In this document: positions 1 to 13,793 of the stretch, one piece after another
How the letters are laid out: each line of letters starts with the position of its first letter
Position numbering within the stretch: position 1 is the first letter of the stretch
Source: Cinclus cinclus
Taxonomy: Eukaryota > Chordata > Aves > Passeriformes > Cinclidae
Assembly: GCF_963662255.1 (NCBI RefSeq)
Contig: NC_085049.1
Span: forward strand, 19,829,915-19,893,914
Direction of reading: 5' to 3'
DNA: 64,000 nucleotides
Translations under genes and position numbers: made by a program
Notes under the pieces: model-generated
What the model saw: the letters and a program-made list of their open reading frames with translations, nothing else
Database searches by the model: none
What the model was told of the DNA's origin: nothing

Positions 1-3000
1 CTCTGGGGTGGCCCGTGCCAAACAGATGGATATCCCAGGAGTCCTAGCTGTGTTCTGTTCTCAGGTCATCCACCTGTGGGATGCAATGCATGGCATGGAT
101 CAATGAGTGCATGGAGGTAGAACAACACTGAATCCAGGTGCTCATATTGGCATGAAGGGGCCTGGGTACCACTAAGGAAAAGTAGAAGCAGTTCAGAAAT
201 ACAGCTCCTTCATAAGTTGTCTCCTGGCTGGAGTCCATTCCCATCTTGTCCCAGTCAGCCTCCCAGGGAATGATGACTGAATCTCATCCTTCTGTATCGG
301 GCAGGAAGGAATCTTCAGAAAAGCTGTGGAGCTTTTGGGATGAAGGCGTGTTTAACAGCAAGCGGTGAGGTTTGAATTGGCCTTTGGGAAGGGCTCCTGT
401 CTGCTGGTTCTGTAGTGGAGAGCAGGGACAAAAAGGTTTGTGGGGTGTGATTTAAAAGATTTGATCTCTCTTCTGCTTTAGAAGGTGCATTTTTTGGTAA
501 GTTTTAAGTCAAGTTGCTGTTTACAGACTGGTGCAGATATGCTATATAGGAAGGTGGACGAAAACCTGTCACTCATTTTCAACAGAAACACAAGGGAACC
601 ATCACAGTCCAGCAGTGAATCAGTGAAGCCCAGAGCAGCATATCCCTGTTCTTTGCCCAGTCTTTGATCACAGGTGTTTGCTGAGGTAACTCCTGTGAAG
701 AAGACTTAATGTTCTTGGCCATTCATGCAGTTTATTTCATGAGTATTAAAACTGCATAAAAAGATTAATGAGACCTGCCAGAAAATCTGTTTCTGTCCAC
801 AGAGTTGCTAGTTGCTGTTCACACACTGTCAGGTTATTGCAGTGCTTGGCTCTCATCTCTGATGCTTCTTCCTCAGATGCAGAAATGCACATCAGGTGAC
901 AAACTTACTGTCCAAGAAATTTTCCTCTGGCATGGAGTGGCAGGACCCTGAGCATCCTACTTTGCTTGGAGCCAGTGATGCCCATCAGGGATGTGTCTCT
1001 TTCTGTTGGTTTTCCACAATCACTGAGGAGCCACAGCAGAGAAGGACCTTTAACATCCTCCTTATTTTTGTCAGTGTTCCTAGATGTTGCTGGGTCAGCT
1101 GAGTTCCACAGTACTGTTTGCCCTTCTCATTTTGCCCTTTGTGGACTTGCATGAAAATACGCCTCTGTGACATGAAGCCTTAAATAACTACCATTAGCAA
1201 CAGTCCTGGAATCCCAAGTGAAAAAATCATAAATTAATAGTGTTGATTAATTATTTAAAATTATTTACTTGGAATAAAGTGGGTGTTAGATATCAATGAA
1301 TTTTTCCCCTGTATGTGCTTAGCAGTTGCAAAGGAAAATTTTGTCCTATAGAGTGAACTGCCTTTTAAGGGATTGATTCCTTCTTCAAATGCAGGGAATT
1401 CATGCTTAACAGCTTCCAAATTGTGTTTTGTTTTCTTCAGGTGACTCTACTGAGGCTCTGCTGGAAATGTTTAGATAACAGAGATATGAGAGCTGAAGCC
1501 CTGAACCAGAATTTTTCATATTAATTTGTCTTGCGCTATTCATAAAGGCTTCTCCTTCCCTTATGTTCCCATCAGCAACATTCCAGTGGTCAGGGTAGAA
1601 ACTGAGAAGCAAGGTCTATGTTGTGTGCTAACTTTCAGATGTCAGGAAAGATCTTTTGCTTTAGATATTTTTTTTTGAGAAATTGGCCGTAATGTTACTG
1701 GCGAAGAAGGGAGTTGGTTTTTAGAGTAGGTGTGGAGTTTCTGATGACCTTGGTTAGAACTCAAATAACATCTTCTGCTTAGAACTGAAGTGAGACTGGT
1801 TTTGCCTTTGCAAACAGGGTGAAATTCCTAAGGTGAGCTGGAATATTAGGTATTCTAATTCCCATTTTCTGGTTTGTGCTTTATTCAACCATTTATTATG
1901 GCTTTCGATGTAAAGTAATGTTGTCTAACTAAGGGTGTGCATGGAGGCTGAAATCCAGCTTTGGAAACCTTCTGTCCAGTCTCACTTTCAGAGGAGGAGA
2001 TGGGGGAGATGGATAGCTGGTCCATCAGCAAAGTCTGAGTAGCCAAGTGACTCCTTCTCAGCCCAACAGAGTGAAAATTGCTGCTGCTGAAATCAGGAAG
2101 GAATGGGGTGGCTGGCAGGCACAGACAAGGTGCTGGAAGAACTTGGGGGTGGAGAGTGAGAGTATTGGCAGATAACAGAGTTTTAAACCCTAGATCTGCT
2201 TCTCCTCTTACTTACACTGTGTTTTCCCCTTTCCTCACTAAAGATGTAACACCAGATATGCATGGAGGGGAAGACAAACTATGTCAGTGCTGCTGGATAG
2301 TTGGCCAGGATAATGTATGGGACTGGTGTGGGGGTAATGTGTGCCCTTAAGAAGGCACACGTTCCCTCTATTGCAGACAGACCAGCCATGAACATTCTTC
2401 TGCAGGCTCTTGGCTGTAGGACTCATCTGTGAATTGCTCATAAGGTACTTTGCCATTTCTTTTAGTGCAGTTTGCCAGGAGTTTCGAGCCATGCAAAGTG
2501 ACACAGGGGTTGTATGCATAGACTGTGATCAGTGAGTGTTCAGGCAGCTCTGACAGCAGCAGCCTCAAGAAAGAGGACATCCTAGGACATGATAAAAGGG
2601 ACAGCTTTCAGAAGGGTGGCTCACTAATAGAGCCAGACACATGTTGTCACTGGTTTTCTGTGCATATCTCTTCACTTGGTGAGAAAAATTGGTTCAAACC
2701 TAGACTTCCCCCCCTCTTGTAAGCTTCCAAGAGGTGAGAAGATTTCTATTTAAAATATTTGCTGTAAATTTGCCCTGAATTCTAGGGCAAGTTAAGGAGA
2801 GGGGGGAAAAAGAGTGGCTGAATAAAGAATTTTAAGAATAAACTGTTTATAAGGTAGGATTTGAATTCATCAACTATCTCCCATCTTGCAGCAGCTGTGG
2901 ACTTTGAATGAGAGCAGCTTGAATATGGAGTGTTCAGTGCTTATAACAAACTGCTTTCAAATTGCACAGCACGGGTCATTTCAACACTTAAATAATTTCA

Positions 3001-6000
3001 ATGACTTTTTGATGTGCACATGGACCACTCAGTGGGCTTTGGATCACTTAGTAACCCTCCTAATAACTGATCTTGGCTTATTTGCTCTTCTGTATTCACT
3101 TAGCTCTGAGTTGTGAGTTGATGCAGAAATTATCTATGAGTCTTTTCTTGATAAATTATATTATATTAAGCAGCATGCTTCATGCCATATAAGCCTTGAC
3201 TCAAAGATCTGTCTGGATTAGCCATGCAGGCGCAGCTGGAGTTACAGATAATGGATAACATTCTCAGCTAGTGCATTATATCCATATAATTCTAGCGAAG
3301 CCATGGGAGCAACACTAATTCTCAACATCTGAACAGCTACAGTTCCTGCAATTGCTCTCTTTCTCTCAGCTGCCAAAGCTCATGTTTGTGCCTTTGTGCT
3401 TCTCCAGCAGAACTTAATGATATCTGAATGGGGCAGAGTACCCTATCAACAATAGGCTTTGTTTGGAATCAGTGAGTGTTAGTTTTGGGCACTGCTTTTG
3501 CCTTTGTTCAAGACTGAGGTGTGTGCAGCACTTCTGGAGGACCAGACTTAGGTCACACGTGAGGTACTTGTATTTTTTTATTATACCCTTCATTTGTGAT
3601 GGAGGTAGCACTGAACTAAGGCTGGTTATTTACATCAGCAATTCATAAGCCCATTTCATAGCATAGTCCTTAATTAGAGACAGATTCCTGATTTCCTTTA
3701 ACATTTAAATTATTTGTTCTTGTGTCTGCTTTCCAGCTGTCCACAGTCAAACACAGCCAAATGCAAATTATTACAGAAATCTATTACATAAAAAAGCCTG
3801 CACTTCTTAAAAGCGCAGGTGAATAATTTCTGAGTATTTTTCAGAGAAATAAATGTCTTTTCCTAGTCCTTGGGAAGATTTTTATTGCAAAAAACCTATA
3901 CTTCAGCATTATTTGTGATTTTGGCCAAATGTATTAAAAGGAGTAGTTTGAACTGTATTAGCCCTCCTCCAAAACCAATCTTCTCCACACTCTCAAAGAC
4001 AGAAGCCACTTTACCTGGTGAACAATGTTTGCAGCTACTGTATTGCACTTCAGAAAGCATCTTTGCTAACTATATATGCATCTCAACATTTGGAATGGAA
4101 GGGCCCATGAAAGATATTGCCTAATTCCCATCACTTAAGGTCAGCAAGCAGAAAACTCTGAATCAAATTCTTAATAGCCATTTATTCTCATTGCAATGTT
4201 CTATCTCCCAAATCAGTTACTCTGGATTTGCAATTATGTAATTAAAAGCAGAATTTGGGTTTGTTTTATAAGAAAACTCAGCTTACTCAGCTTATTAGGA
4301 ACCAGAAGCTACTGGTTATTAGCTGAAATTGCAATTTTTTGTTTTTATTCAATGATGAAGTACAGAATGACTAAGACAGCCCTTCTGGCAACGATTAACA
4401 TTGATAGAATCCTTAGTGTTTCCAAAAGCCTCTCACTCTCAATTGCTATATATTTTCCAGTGCCTATGCCTTTAAATTCACGTGGTTTCTTTAGAGAGTG
4501 TAGTTGGATATTTTTATGGTGGATAGCAAGGAAGGCTGCCTAGTATTTTGCAACCTGACTTTATGATGACTACCTATAAATCAGCAGTGTGCTTTTGGCC
4601 ACCAAAACACTAACATTCCTTTCTCTAGGAATCAGCCAGTCAGTAACATGTGCAGCAGCAGCATATTATTAAAAAAGTGGACTCTATTATCCCGTTTTTA
4701 ATTTCCTGCTGCTTCATTTTGCTTTTGCCAGGGGACACATGGAGCAGTTTGAGTATGAGGAAAAGCTCCTTTACCTTTCCTTGGGTGTAAATGTCCAGCA
4801 TGTGTGCAGTTCCACAGCTTCACTGTTAGTGAGAACAGCTTTACCTGGTCACAGTGTGAGGGGAAAAATATAAATCTTTTAGCTGAGCGCTGAGAACTGA
4901 AAGTAGCACCTGGCAATTGTAGGCTTGGACAGAGCAAACATGTGAAGCCCAAGAGCTGGTAGCTGACCTGGACAGACAGTTCATGTGTGGCAGCAGTGCC
5001 TACCTACTCTTTCACCCTGTTCTAGCAGAAGTGAAACAAGAATTTATATCCTCCCTGCAGGACATTAGGAGACCCTAATCTCCACCAGCTGGTTATTTTA
5101 GTTCTGCTCTGAAATAAGAAAATACTTTTTCCTTTTTATTTACCATTTTAACAATTTAAAATTGAGCTAATGAGTAAAGTTTTACATCTTTAACTTTTGA
5201 TGTTTAAAAAAGTTCTGATTAAAAGATAATCAATTTAGGGGTGATTAATCATTTTCTCAGAAAAAATACTTTTACACTAGTTGGTGAAATCTCTTAAAAT
5301 GATTATTCTTTAGGTAAATTTTGAATTTCTGGCCCCTTTCTATAGACACACTAGGGCCTTATGCCTTATGCGTGTGTTTATTTACCCAGTGCTGTGCATG
5401 TATTTAAGTCCCTCATTCCTAGCTGCTTGCTACTGATTTGAGATGGAATTTGTGGAGTTTGGTGCATGTTCCATAGCTCAATTCATCTCCAAGTGTGGTT
5501 TTAGCAAAGTTGCAGAGGTTTGAGTGGAACCAGCCTTCACAAGTTTAATTTTCCAGATTTTCCTTAGAGATAGTAACCCCTAGCAGGAGGTGAGAACAAA
5601 CACTTGTGAGAACAGGTCATTACATTTTAAATCATCTTACAATGAATGTGAGTCAGAGCCTCTAGCAGTTCTGAAAATCCCTCCAACTGTTTCTGTTATC
5701 TTCCCACTGTGAATTGTAACCCCTTTTAGAGAGACATCCTTTCTTCATGTCCTTGCAGTCACCCATCAGACCTGGGAGGGTTGTTCTTGTGGAGCTGTGA
5801 GTCTGTCACATCTGCCAGCATCAGTGTCTCTTAATGTCCTAACCCCTGGATTTTAAAAAGAGTCACACCTGAAGTGCATTTAAAAGTGAGAAATCAGCTG
5901 TGATTTGTGGGAAAGAACCCCACAGGGTGCATGCAGGGAATTTCAAGTTGTTCAGAGAGTGATAGAAGGATGATAGAGTGATGGAAGTTGTTCAGTGAGT

Positions 6001-6345
6001 GAAGGAAGAGGGATTAGGCCACACTGTGGTATCTGGACAGAATGTTACAGTCCACTGTTTTGAATGCTCCACAGAGAGGATAAGTTTTGTAGTGAAGTGG
6101 CATCAGCCTGTTTGCCTCAGCACTGCAAAAGCTTAGATGATCATTCTAAGAGTTCCCTGGCATGGAATGAGGGGGAGAGCTTACAGTAAAGCTTTTTTAA
6201 AATCAGCAAAAGAGGGAAGTTGATCCCTGAATTACACAACAGCCATGCCAGCTAAAAATGGATCAGAAAAAGCTGTTTTCAATATAAAGAGCTTTCTCTC
6301 CAGATAACAAAAAATGTTCTCTCATCCACAAAAAATAGAAAATCC
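1..6345. other. Intronic single-copy-like stretch, no feature recognised
   Basis: Mixed AT-rich vertebrate DNA with many short frames that lack splice context or known homology. I see no CR1 tail motif, no LTR ends and no tandem array. The window's left edge lies within it. Confidence 0.5.
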
Positions 6346-6368
6346 TTTTTTTTTTTTTTTTTTTTTTT
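6346..6368. repeat. Poly-T tract (23 nt)
   Basis: An uninterrupted run of 23 T followed by aatttccc. It could be the reverse complement of a poly-A tail from an old retroposed sequence, but no recognisable body flanks it. It is probably simple slippage expansion. Confidence 0.9.
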
Positions 6369-7331
6369 AATTTCCCTGATAAGCTGGGACAAACATATGA
6401 TTCAGTGTGCTCCAGGACTGAAACAGGGCTCAAGGTCCTTGTTTATTTTCTTCTCTGTTAGAAGCAGCCCTTTCTTCCCCAGCCCTAGGTCAGAGTAAGA
6501 AGTCTGGTACATTTAGCAGAGTCACAAAGAAAGAGATGGTATGTCTGCCTTGCTTCTGATGTAGATCTACCTCCAGGAAAGAAATATTTTATGTGACATT
6601 TCAATGATGAAGGTGAAAAGCCTTAGAACTGCTTGGCCTTTACATGCTGTTCTGCACTCACTTCTCCTTGTTCTCACTACAAATTCAAGGAAAGAAGTTC
6701 AATAAATGAGTGCTCAAGAGATCTGAGAGTGTAAGCTGTGGTTTGAAATCCCAAAGATGATTAAAGCTTATTTCCTCACTGGGTTTGGACTCAGCTACAA
6801 CAATAGATTTTAGTTCCTGTCAGGCCTCACTTCCTGGGAAGCAAAGGTAGAAATGCTTTTGGCTTCATGTGGAATAAGGCAGCTTCTTGTCCTTCATTGA
6901 GGTCTTGCTTCCAGCCAGGCAGCAAAATCACTTGATGCAAACACTGTGCATATTGCTGTGCATTATTTTAGTGGTAAAAGCCAGTTGTGCATTACTCTAC
7001 TGTGGAGGATATCAAAAAATAAAAAAAGGAAGTCTTGGAAAATGGTCTTGTGATGAGTTCTGAGAATTCACGTGTCTGCTGCAAAGTGAGGAGGAAAGGC
7101 AATAGGAGATTAAGAGGGAGGGATATATGGAGAAATTCTGTGCAGTACTTGTGTTGTGGTTTGACACTGCCCAAACACCAGGCACTCACAAAAGCCACTC
7201 ATACACCCTCCCCTGCCACAGCTGGGCAGAGGAGAGAAAATAAATTTATGAAGAGTTCATGAGTTGAGATAAGGACTGGGAGAAAAACACTCCAAGGGAA
7301 AAACAGGCTCGGCTTAGAGATACAAAGTGAG

Positions 7332-7337
7332 TTTATT
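7332..7337 (-). terminator. LTR poly(A) signal (minus strand)
   Basis: The + strand tttatt in gagtttattactaac reads AATAAA on the minus strand, at a position suitable for the R/U5 part of the minus-strand LTR. Confidence 0.5.
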
Positions 7338-7792
7338 ACTAACAAAATCAGAGGAGGATAATGAGAAATAAAGTAAGCCCTTAAAACACCTTTTCTACCC
7401 CCAGCCCCTCCCTCCTTCCCACTGACAGCACAGGGACAGAGCGTGGGGGTTTTTGGTCCGTTCATCACTGAGATTTTCTTGCACTGCTCAGGGAGAGGAG
7501 TCCTTCCCTGGGAGACCGTGGGGTCCCTTCCCACTGGAGACAGTTCTCTGTGAACTGCTCCAGCATGGTTCCACTCTCATGAGCCCTCCCAAAACTGCTG
7601 CAACGTGAGTCCCTCCCACGGGCAAACAATCGTCCCAAAACTGCTGCAGTGTGGGTCTCTCTTCCCACGGGGTGCAGTCCCCCATGGACAGGCTGCTCCA
7701 GCTGGAAGCAGGGCCCTCTCTCCACTGGATCTCCCACTGGATCACAGCCTCCTCCAGGCATCCACCTGCTCTGGTGTGGGCACCTCTGCCAC

Positions 7793-8500
7793 GGGCTGTG
7801 GGTGGATCTCACATCCCCCATGGATCCCCACGGGCTGTGGGTGGATCTCACATCCCCCGTGGATCCCCATGGGCTGTGGGTGGATCTCTCATCCCCCATG
7901 GATCCCCACGGGCTGTGGGTGGATCTCACATCCCCCGTGGATCCCCACGGGCTGTGGGTGGATCTCACATCCCCCGTGGATCCCCACGGGCTGTGGGTGG
8001 ATCTCTGCATGCCCCATGGATCCCCACGGGCTGTGGGTGGATCTCACATCCCCCATGGATCCCCATGGGCTGTGGGTGGATCTCACATCCCCCATGGATC
8101 CCCATGGGCTGTGGGTGGATCTCACATCCCCCATGGATCCCCACGGGCTGTGGGTGGATCTCTCATCCCCCATGGATCCCCACGGGCTGTGAGTGGATCT
8201 CTGCATCCCCTGTGGATCCCCATGGGCTGTGGGTGGATCTCACATCCCCCAGGGATCCCCAGAGGTTGTGGGTGGATCTCTGCATCCCCCATGGATCCCC
8301 ACGGGCTGTGGGTGGATCTCCCATCCCCCAGGGATCCCTACAGGCTGTGGGTGGATCTCACATCCCCTGTGGATCCCCATGGGCTGTGGGTGGATCTCTG
8401 CATGCCCCATGGATCCCCACGGGCTGTGGGTGGATCTCTGCATCCCCCATGGATCCCCATGGGCTGTGGGTGGATCTCTACATCCCCTGTGGATCCCCAT
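7793..8500. repeat. Minisatellite, 18 units of 39/40 bp, inside the LTR
   Basis: Units start with gggctgtgggtggatct and end with atggatcccca[c/t]. Start positions are 7793, 7832, 7871, 7910, 7949, 7988, 8028, 8067, 8106, 8145, 8184, 8224, 8263, 8303, 8342, 8381, 8421 and 8461; the array stops at 8500, where gggcagcagg replaces the motif. Two length classes exist: 39 bp (ctcacatccccc or ctctcatccccc) and 40 bp (ctctgcatcccc or ctctgcatgccc). Divergence between units is low, mostly C/T changes, which points to recent expansion or homogenisation. Because 39 is a multiple of three, all frames can stay open, giving long but meaningless reading frames on both strands. Confidence 0.97.
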
Positions 8501-8882
8501 GGGCAGCAGGGACACAGCTGCTTCACCATGGTCTCACCACAGCCTGCAGAGGAATCTCAGCTCTGGCCCCTGGAGCACCTCCTGCCCTCCTTCTGCACTG
8601 ACCTTGGTGTCCCCATGTTGCTTCCCTCACAAGTTTCACCTCCTCCTCTTCTCCAACAAGAAAAACCATGTCCCCTTTGTTCTGATTTTCTTCTAAAATC
8701 TGTTAGCACAGAGGCATTACCATCATCTCTCATTGGCCCAGCTCTGACCAGCACCATGTCCATCTTCAGAGCCATCAGGGATTGGCTCTGCCAGACACGG
8801 TGGAAGCTCCCAGCAGCTTCTCACAGAAGACACCTCTGTGGCCCCCCTGCTACCAAAAACCAGGTCAATCAAAGCCAACACA

Positions 8883-11800
8883 ACTTGCTACAAAACAATT
8901 TATCATGAACCATTATGAGATTTTTACTTTATGCTATAAGTCAATTTACAAGGGTCCTTTGAAGATGTTTGTGGGGAAGGAAGGTCTGTGGGGATGTTAC
9001 TGAGCTGCCTCAGTTTAATTACTACTTTGCTGGTGTTCCCATAAACAAAATAAATGCTCTTGCTGTCATGGTTGTAACTTCCATTTACAGTGGTAAATGA
9101 ATGAAATGTGAGAAATCAAATCAGAGCATTCATTTATGTATTTATAAATCCAAGTCTTGCAGAATTAGGTGTCTGAGGTAATGGCTGGGCTTGCTTTTTC
9201 TTCCACAGAGCTTTCCTCTGCGATGGATGTTTCAGAATTTTGAACCACAAGCCATCCTCTGTTTGAACATGGATGCAGGTGTGAGTTTCAGCACTCTGCA
9301 GATTAATCCAAAAGATTTGAAATAATAAACGGGAGCTGCCAGTGTGGATTCATTGTTGTTCACTCATGAAAACCTGAAGCTTCTAGCAAACCACCAAAAA
9401 TTAGTATGTCCTCATTAACCTAGCTACAAAGATGTTGTCCTCCTCAGCCTAATGATAGAAGATGTCCTGAGCCTGCCTGGCCTTTGATGAGAGGAAGCCC
9501 TTGTAGTCAGTCACAGGGAAGGTATTGAGAGGTTTTGTGGTGTGAAGAGATAGTGGCTGGATCTAAGGGGTGATTAATTGTTACTATGCCATTAAAACTG
9601 TTCAGGAAAGTTCTGCAGGACTGACCAGATGGGAGATTCTCTCTCAAGTTTTGGTTTGTTTAGTTTCCCACCAGTGTCAGGGAGGCAGGTCAGGCAGATA
9701 CTCTCTGCACTTGCAGCTGTAGCTGCTCTCACGACGTGGCAAAGGGACTTCAGGGTCCTCCAAAGGACGTTTTTACTCCTTGCTAGACTCTGCTCTTAGT
9801 AGGAACCACCTGGTTCCGTGGAGAACAGCATGGATGTTGGATGACAAAGTGTGTTTAAATGGCAATGAGTCCCACTCACTGCCTATAATAATGATTCCCC
9901 CCCTCCTTGTTTCTGCTCTTTAAATAATTTAACAATTTAATGAGCCTGCGAGCTGTGCTGCTCCTTTTGTTCGCTCTTCCAACCGCCTTGTCTTTGGTGA
10001 TGACCTGTCAGTCACTCACAACCTCTTCCTGGTTAATCTTCTGTTTTTCCACATGCAGTGTTTAAGCACAGTGCTCTTCTTCCAGAGGCTTCATTCCCTG
10101 TGTGCATTTCCTTTGGCATCTCTTCCTTGTAACTATATGGAACCCTCCTCTGTGGAGCTGAGCACATCCTGTAACAAGCCATACATTTCCTTCCTCCTCA
10201 TCTGTCTTTTTTCTTCTGGCCATCCATACAGCAATTTCCAAGAGATTAATGGGAGTAGAGAATGTGTAAAAACACAGGTTGGGTCAGGTCCCCATCTGTA
10301 ATCATTAAATAACATTATTACAGCACATACACAAATACAGCAGATTCACACCTGGGCTAAAGCTATTCTGCTACACACCTCACCTGTTGGAGAAGATCTG
10401 GTATGAAAAGCTGCTTGCAAAGTCTCCTAAAATGTGCTTTTTCACATGTCTCTGTAGTTGCAGTATTTTAGAGGGTTTAGAGTGTAGCCACTCCCTTAGC
10501 TTTTGTTTTTGCTGGATCATGAAAGAGCATAAACATGCCTGAGCTGCCACATATTCTGTGGGGCTTTAGTTACAGTGTGTGAGGTATATTTCTTTGATAT
10601 TATTTGATGTCTCAACAGTGTTTATCAGTTTGCTTTGCTTTCCTTCCTGAGCTGTAACCTCTTTGCAGAACCTGTACTGAGGCCATACCACACCAACCAT
10701 TTCAAACGCCTTTACTGAGTGTGATAATAGAGATAAAACTGGAAAACAAGGAATATCAAAACTCACCATGAAAAATTTTATAAAAATATAGGCACCAGCA
10801 CATCTTTTTCTTAATGAAGCTCTCAGCTGAGTGGCCCTGGGATCCTGAAAATAGGAGGCAGGTGGATGATGGAGCTGACTGTGCCATGCTGGGTCAGCAG
10901 GTGGCTGGTAGGGACACTGGTGACCTCTGGGGTCTACATTAATGTTCACTAAGAAGAGAGAGAAAAGATTTTGCTAACAGATGTTAGGAAAGCATGAAAA
11001 TACTGTTCCATTGGGCAGGAATCATAGCCTGGAGAAGGCATTGGAGAGATCTTTGAAAGGTTATATTTATTGAAGGGTTATATTATTCATAATAATTATT
11101 TTGATATTATGTTTACATAATTATAAAATTACATAATACAATAATAAGGTTCTACTATATTTATATAATCATAATAACATATTTATAATAATGGATATTA
11201 TAATATCTATTATTTCTTGTATTGTTAAAGGTTTGTATATTTCTATATAAACCTGTGTCACTTTAAGTCACCTTTGTCTTTCTCACCCTCTCATAAACTG
11301 AACTCAATCTGTGGCTCCCTTGTGGTTTGCACATTGCTAGCTTTAAACATTTCTTTCCACATAATTGTCTTGAAATGTTTTATTGGGAATTTTTTCCCTC
11401 TGTATTTAGGCTGCACCTCTCAAAGCATGGCTTTAACCTCGGCCTGTTCCTGGATGATCTGTGTACCCTTTGCATTGTTTTCATCTCTGCTTTTTGTTTG
11501 TCTTATTATCTTGCAACCCCAGCTGTGCAATGAGGGCATGATGAACAGTGTGAATAGTTGACATCTGCTGGCTGATGTAAGTCCATGCAGCCACCTCATT
11601 TCATAACTTTCTCAAAGTACTCCAAGGTAAAGATGATTTTTGCACAGTGCAATTTTCTTTTTTTGTTTCAGGGTGAGGGAAGTTGAACAGCTCAAGAAAT
11701 GTGTTAACTCTGAAAAGGCAAAAGGTGGGGTCATCTCTAGGCAAGACATTGCCTTGGGGAGTTAAAAAATGGTCAGACACTCATACCTGGTCTTTGGCTA

Positions 11801-13793
11801 CCTGCACTTGTGCTGTACAAGCAGACTTTCAGATTGTGCTGATGGGGTTTTGTTTTTATCCACAAATGCAGCTGCAGTCTTTTCCCTGAACTGTGGGGAA
11901 ATTGTTTTCAGCATTCCAGTTTCTTCCTGCATGATAGACATCTCCACACATGTCCTTTCATTATTTATTTACAGGCCTCAGCATTTAAAGGCCAAGGAAG
12001 TTTTCTGAGTGGTCATCCTTAAGGAACTGTGGCTCGTTTCTTGCACAGGATTTAGCTGAGGCTGCTGGACTCTGGTTCACTCCAAAAGGCTTGAAAAAAT
12101 TCCCTCTTCTTTCCTTTATTTCTTCCCCTGAGACTTCATGTTTCAAAATGCTGCTGCTGGGATAATTGTGCCCTAATTGAGGAAAGTCCTGGAGTGGCTC
12201 AGACATGACATCAGCAGCGTTGCCGGGGCAGCAAGTTCCATGCATTGTTCCTGTGCCACACACATTTCCCTAGTCCCAAATCGGGTGTGTAACCACATCC
12301 AATGGTCACCATCTTCCAACAGGGGTGCAGCCTTAGCACTTCAGGCACAGCACAGGGATTTGGATGTGGTCAGTGTTTGCACTTGCAGAAACAAAGCAGA
12401 CTTCTTTGTTATCAATGCTTTTGTTTAAGCAGCACAGTCAGTGTAAGATCCTGGCATTAGAAAAGGGATTATTCCTTGCTTGAAAGGAGATTACTTGTCA
12501 TAACACATTCAGGGTGCACTGCTGGTGCCTAATAGACCCATCTGTCATCCCTTGAATTTACAAGGATAAATGCAATGCCTCAGGCTAAAGTGATATATAT
12601 AATCTCAAAAGTGCATCCAGAATCTATATCAGGGTGATACTGAATTAATCTTTGTTAGATTTAGATAACTTCATTCCAGTGAGTTTCTTGCTATGATAAT
12701 GATGCAGCTTGATTGTAGGTCCTCTGTCATCACATAACAGCTTCCTTTCCATAAAATTCTTATCCTATTTTATTTGTGCTATGTGTTCCTGTATGCTGAA
12801 GTCAACAGGAGTTTCTTTTGGGGTTCTGTCAGAGTGGGATCAGACCTTCTTGTTTGAAAGAAGTGTCTTTTCATTGATGGCATCTCTTTCTAGACTACAT
12901 TGGCATTTTCCATGTTTAGCCATCTCTGAGCTGTTTATTTCTAATTGCATTTTTATGACTGCTTCTGGCTGTTTTCCCTTACTCTCAGTAGAGATTTTTT
13001 TGATCTCCAGTTGAACTGATGAGATAGGGAGTTTATGCAATGCTTTTTCACCCAGTCTCATTGAAGATACAACATACTTGGGAGGATGTATCTGGCTGTG
13101 TGTGCTCTGTCACAGTCAGCACAGGTGGGCTTCTGTCTGTGTTCAGCAGTTCAGGGGTTACCAGGACTGTTTGCTCATTAGCATTCCCTGTTTATTCACT
13201 GATCATCACAGATGTGGGTGTTATTTGCCCCAGCCACATTATTAATACAGAAAAATCCACTTTTAAATGTGTTTTGAATCCTGGGGTATGTTTTTCAGAA
13301 GACTAATTTATTAATTGAAAAAAAGCAGTTTACAAGTTCTTCTCAGGATAGTATTTTTTTAATTGAAAAAATTAGTTGATTTTTACTTTTTCTAAATGGT
13401 CTGCAATGGTGATAAGTGAAACTCCAGAAGCAAATATAAAATAGGCCCTAGTATAAACACAAACATAAGTGTGTCAGTCAGATCCCAGGTCAGCAAGTGA
13501 TTTTTTTATTGCAGAATATGGTAAGAGCCCTCTCTGGGATGTAGTTTTTGGTGAAAAGTTGAATTACTGAAATTAGTTCTGGCTGATTTATTTGGGTATT
13601 GTAGTAAATGGCACAGACTGCTTTCCTGTTAAGTCCAGCCACTCTCTTTTTGAGGAAGTTGGTTTAAATCAGTTTTTCATGGTGTTTTTCTGCCATCAGG
13701 TCTGGAATATACTAAAGGCAAGAACTTCTACAGAATTAGTTAATTAAATGATAAATATGCCACCTTAATACTTAATTTCTACTCACTATCTCC
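8883..13793. other. Intronic stretch, mostly featureless
   Basis: No gene, LTR or CR1 tail was recognised. It contains the AT-rich tract at 11069-11240 and several frames under 130 codons with no homology I know. Confidence 0.45.
11069..11240. repeat. AT-rich low-complexity tract
   Basis: Dense ATTAT, TAATA and TATATT words with almost no G or C, including ataataattattttgatatt and related partial repeats. It is a low-complexity region rather than a clean microsatellite. Confidence 0.8.

Larger units (their letters stand above)
7150..8882 (-). mobile_element. LTR of an avian endogenous retrovirus, minus strand, with an internal minisatellite
   Basis: The left end TGTGTTGtGGTTTGA and the right end TCAAAGCCAACACA form a near-perfect inverted pair, giving the TG...CA ends of an LTR. 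Flanks share ACTT (7147-7150 on the left, 8883-8886 on the right), consistent with a 4-5 bp target duplication that overlaps the terminal base. On the minus strand, AATAAA lies at 7332-7337, about 180 bases before the LTR 3' end, so the LTR reads right to left. The element is about 1.73 kb, long for a solo LTR, mainly because an array of 39/40 bp units fills 7793-8500. The text matches an LTR type I recall as common in passerines (gtttgacactgcccaaacaccaggcac). No gag, pol or env is next to it, so it is a solo LTR. It lies antisense to ST8SIA1 within the inferred intron. The exact family name was not assigned. Confidence 0.82.

Noticed and set aside
7793..8500. Possible CRISPR-like array because of regular spacing
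   Set aside because: Units are head-to-tail with no unique spacers, in a vertebrate LTR; it is a minisatellite.
7465..8908. Several long frames (105-419 codons) on both strands
   Set aside because: They are produced by the 39-bp minisatellite within an LTR; the repeat peptide is not a known protein and 40-bp units shift the frame.
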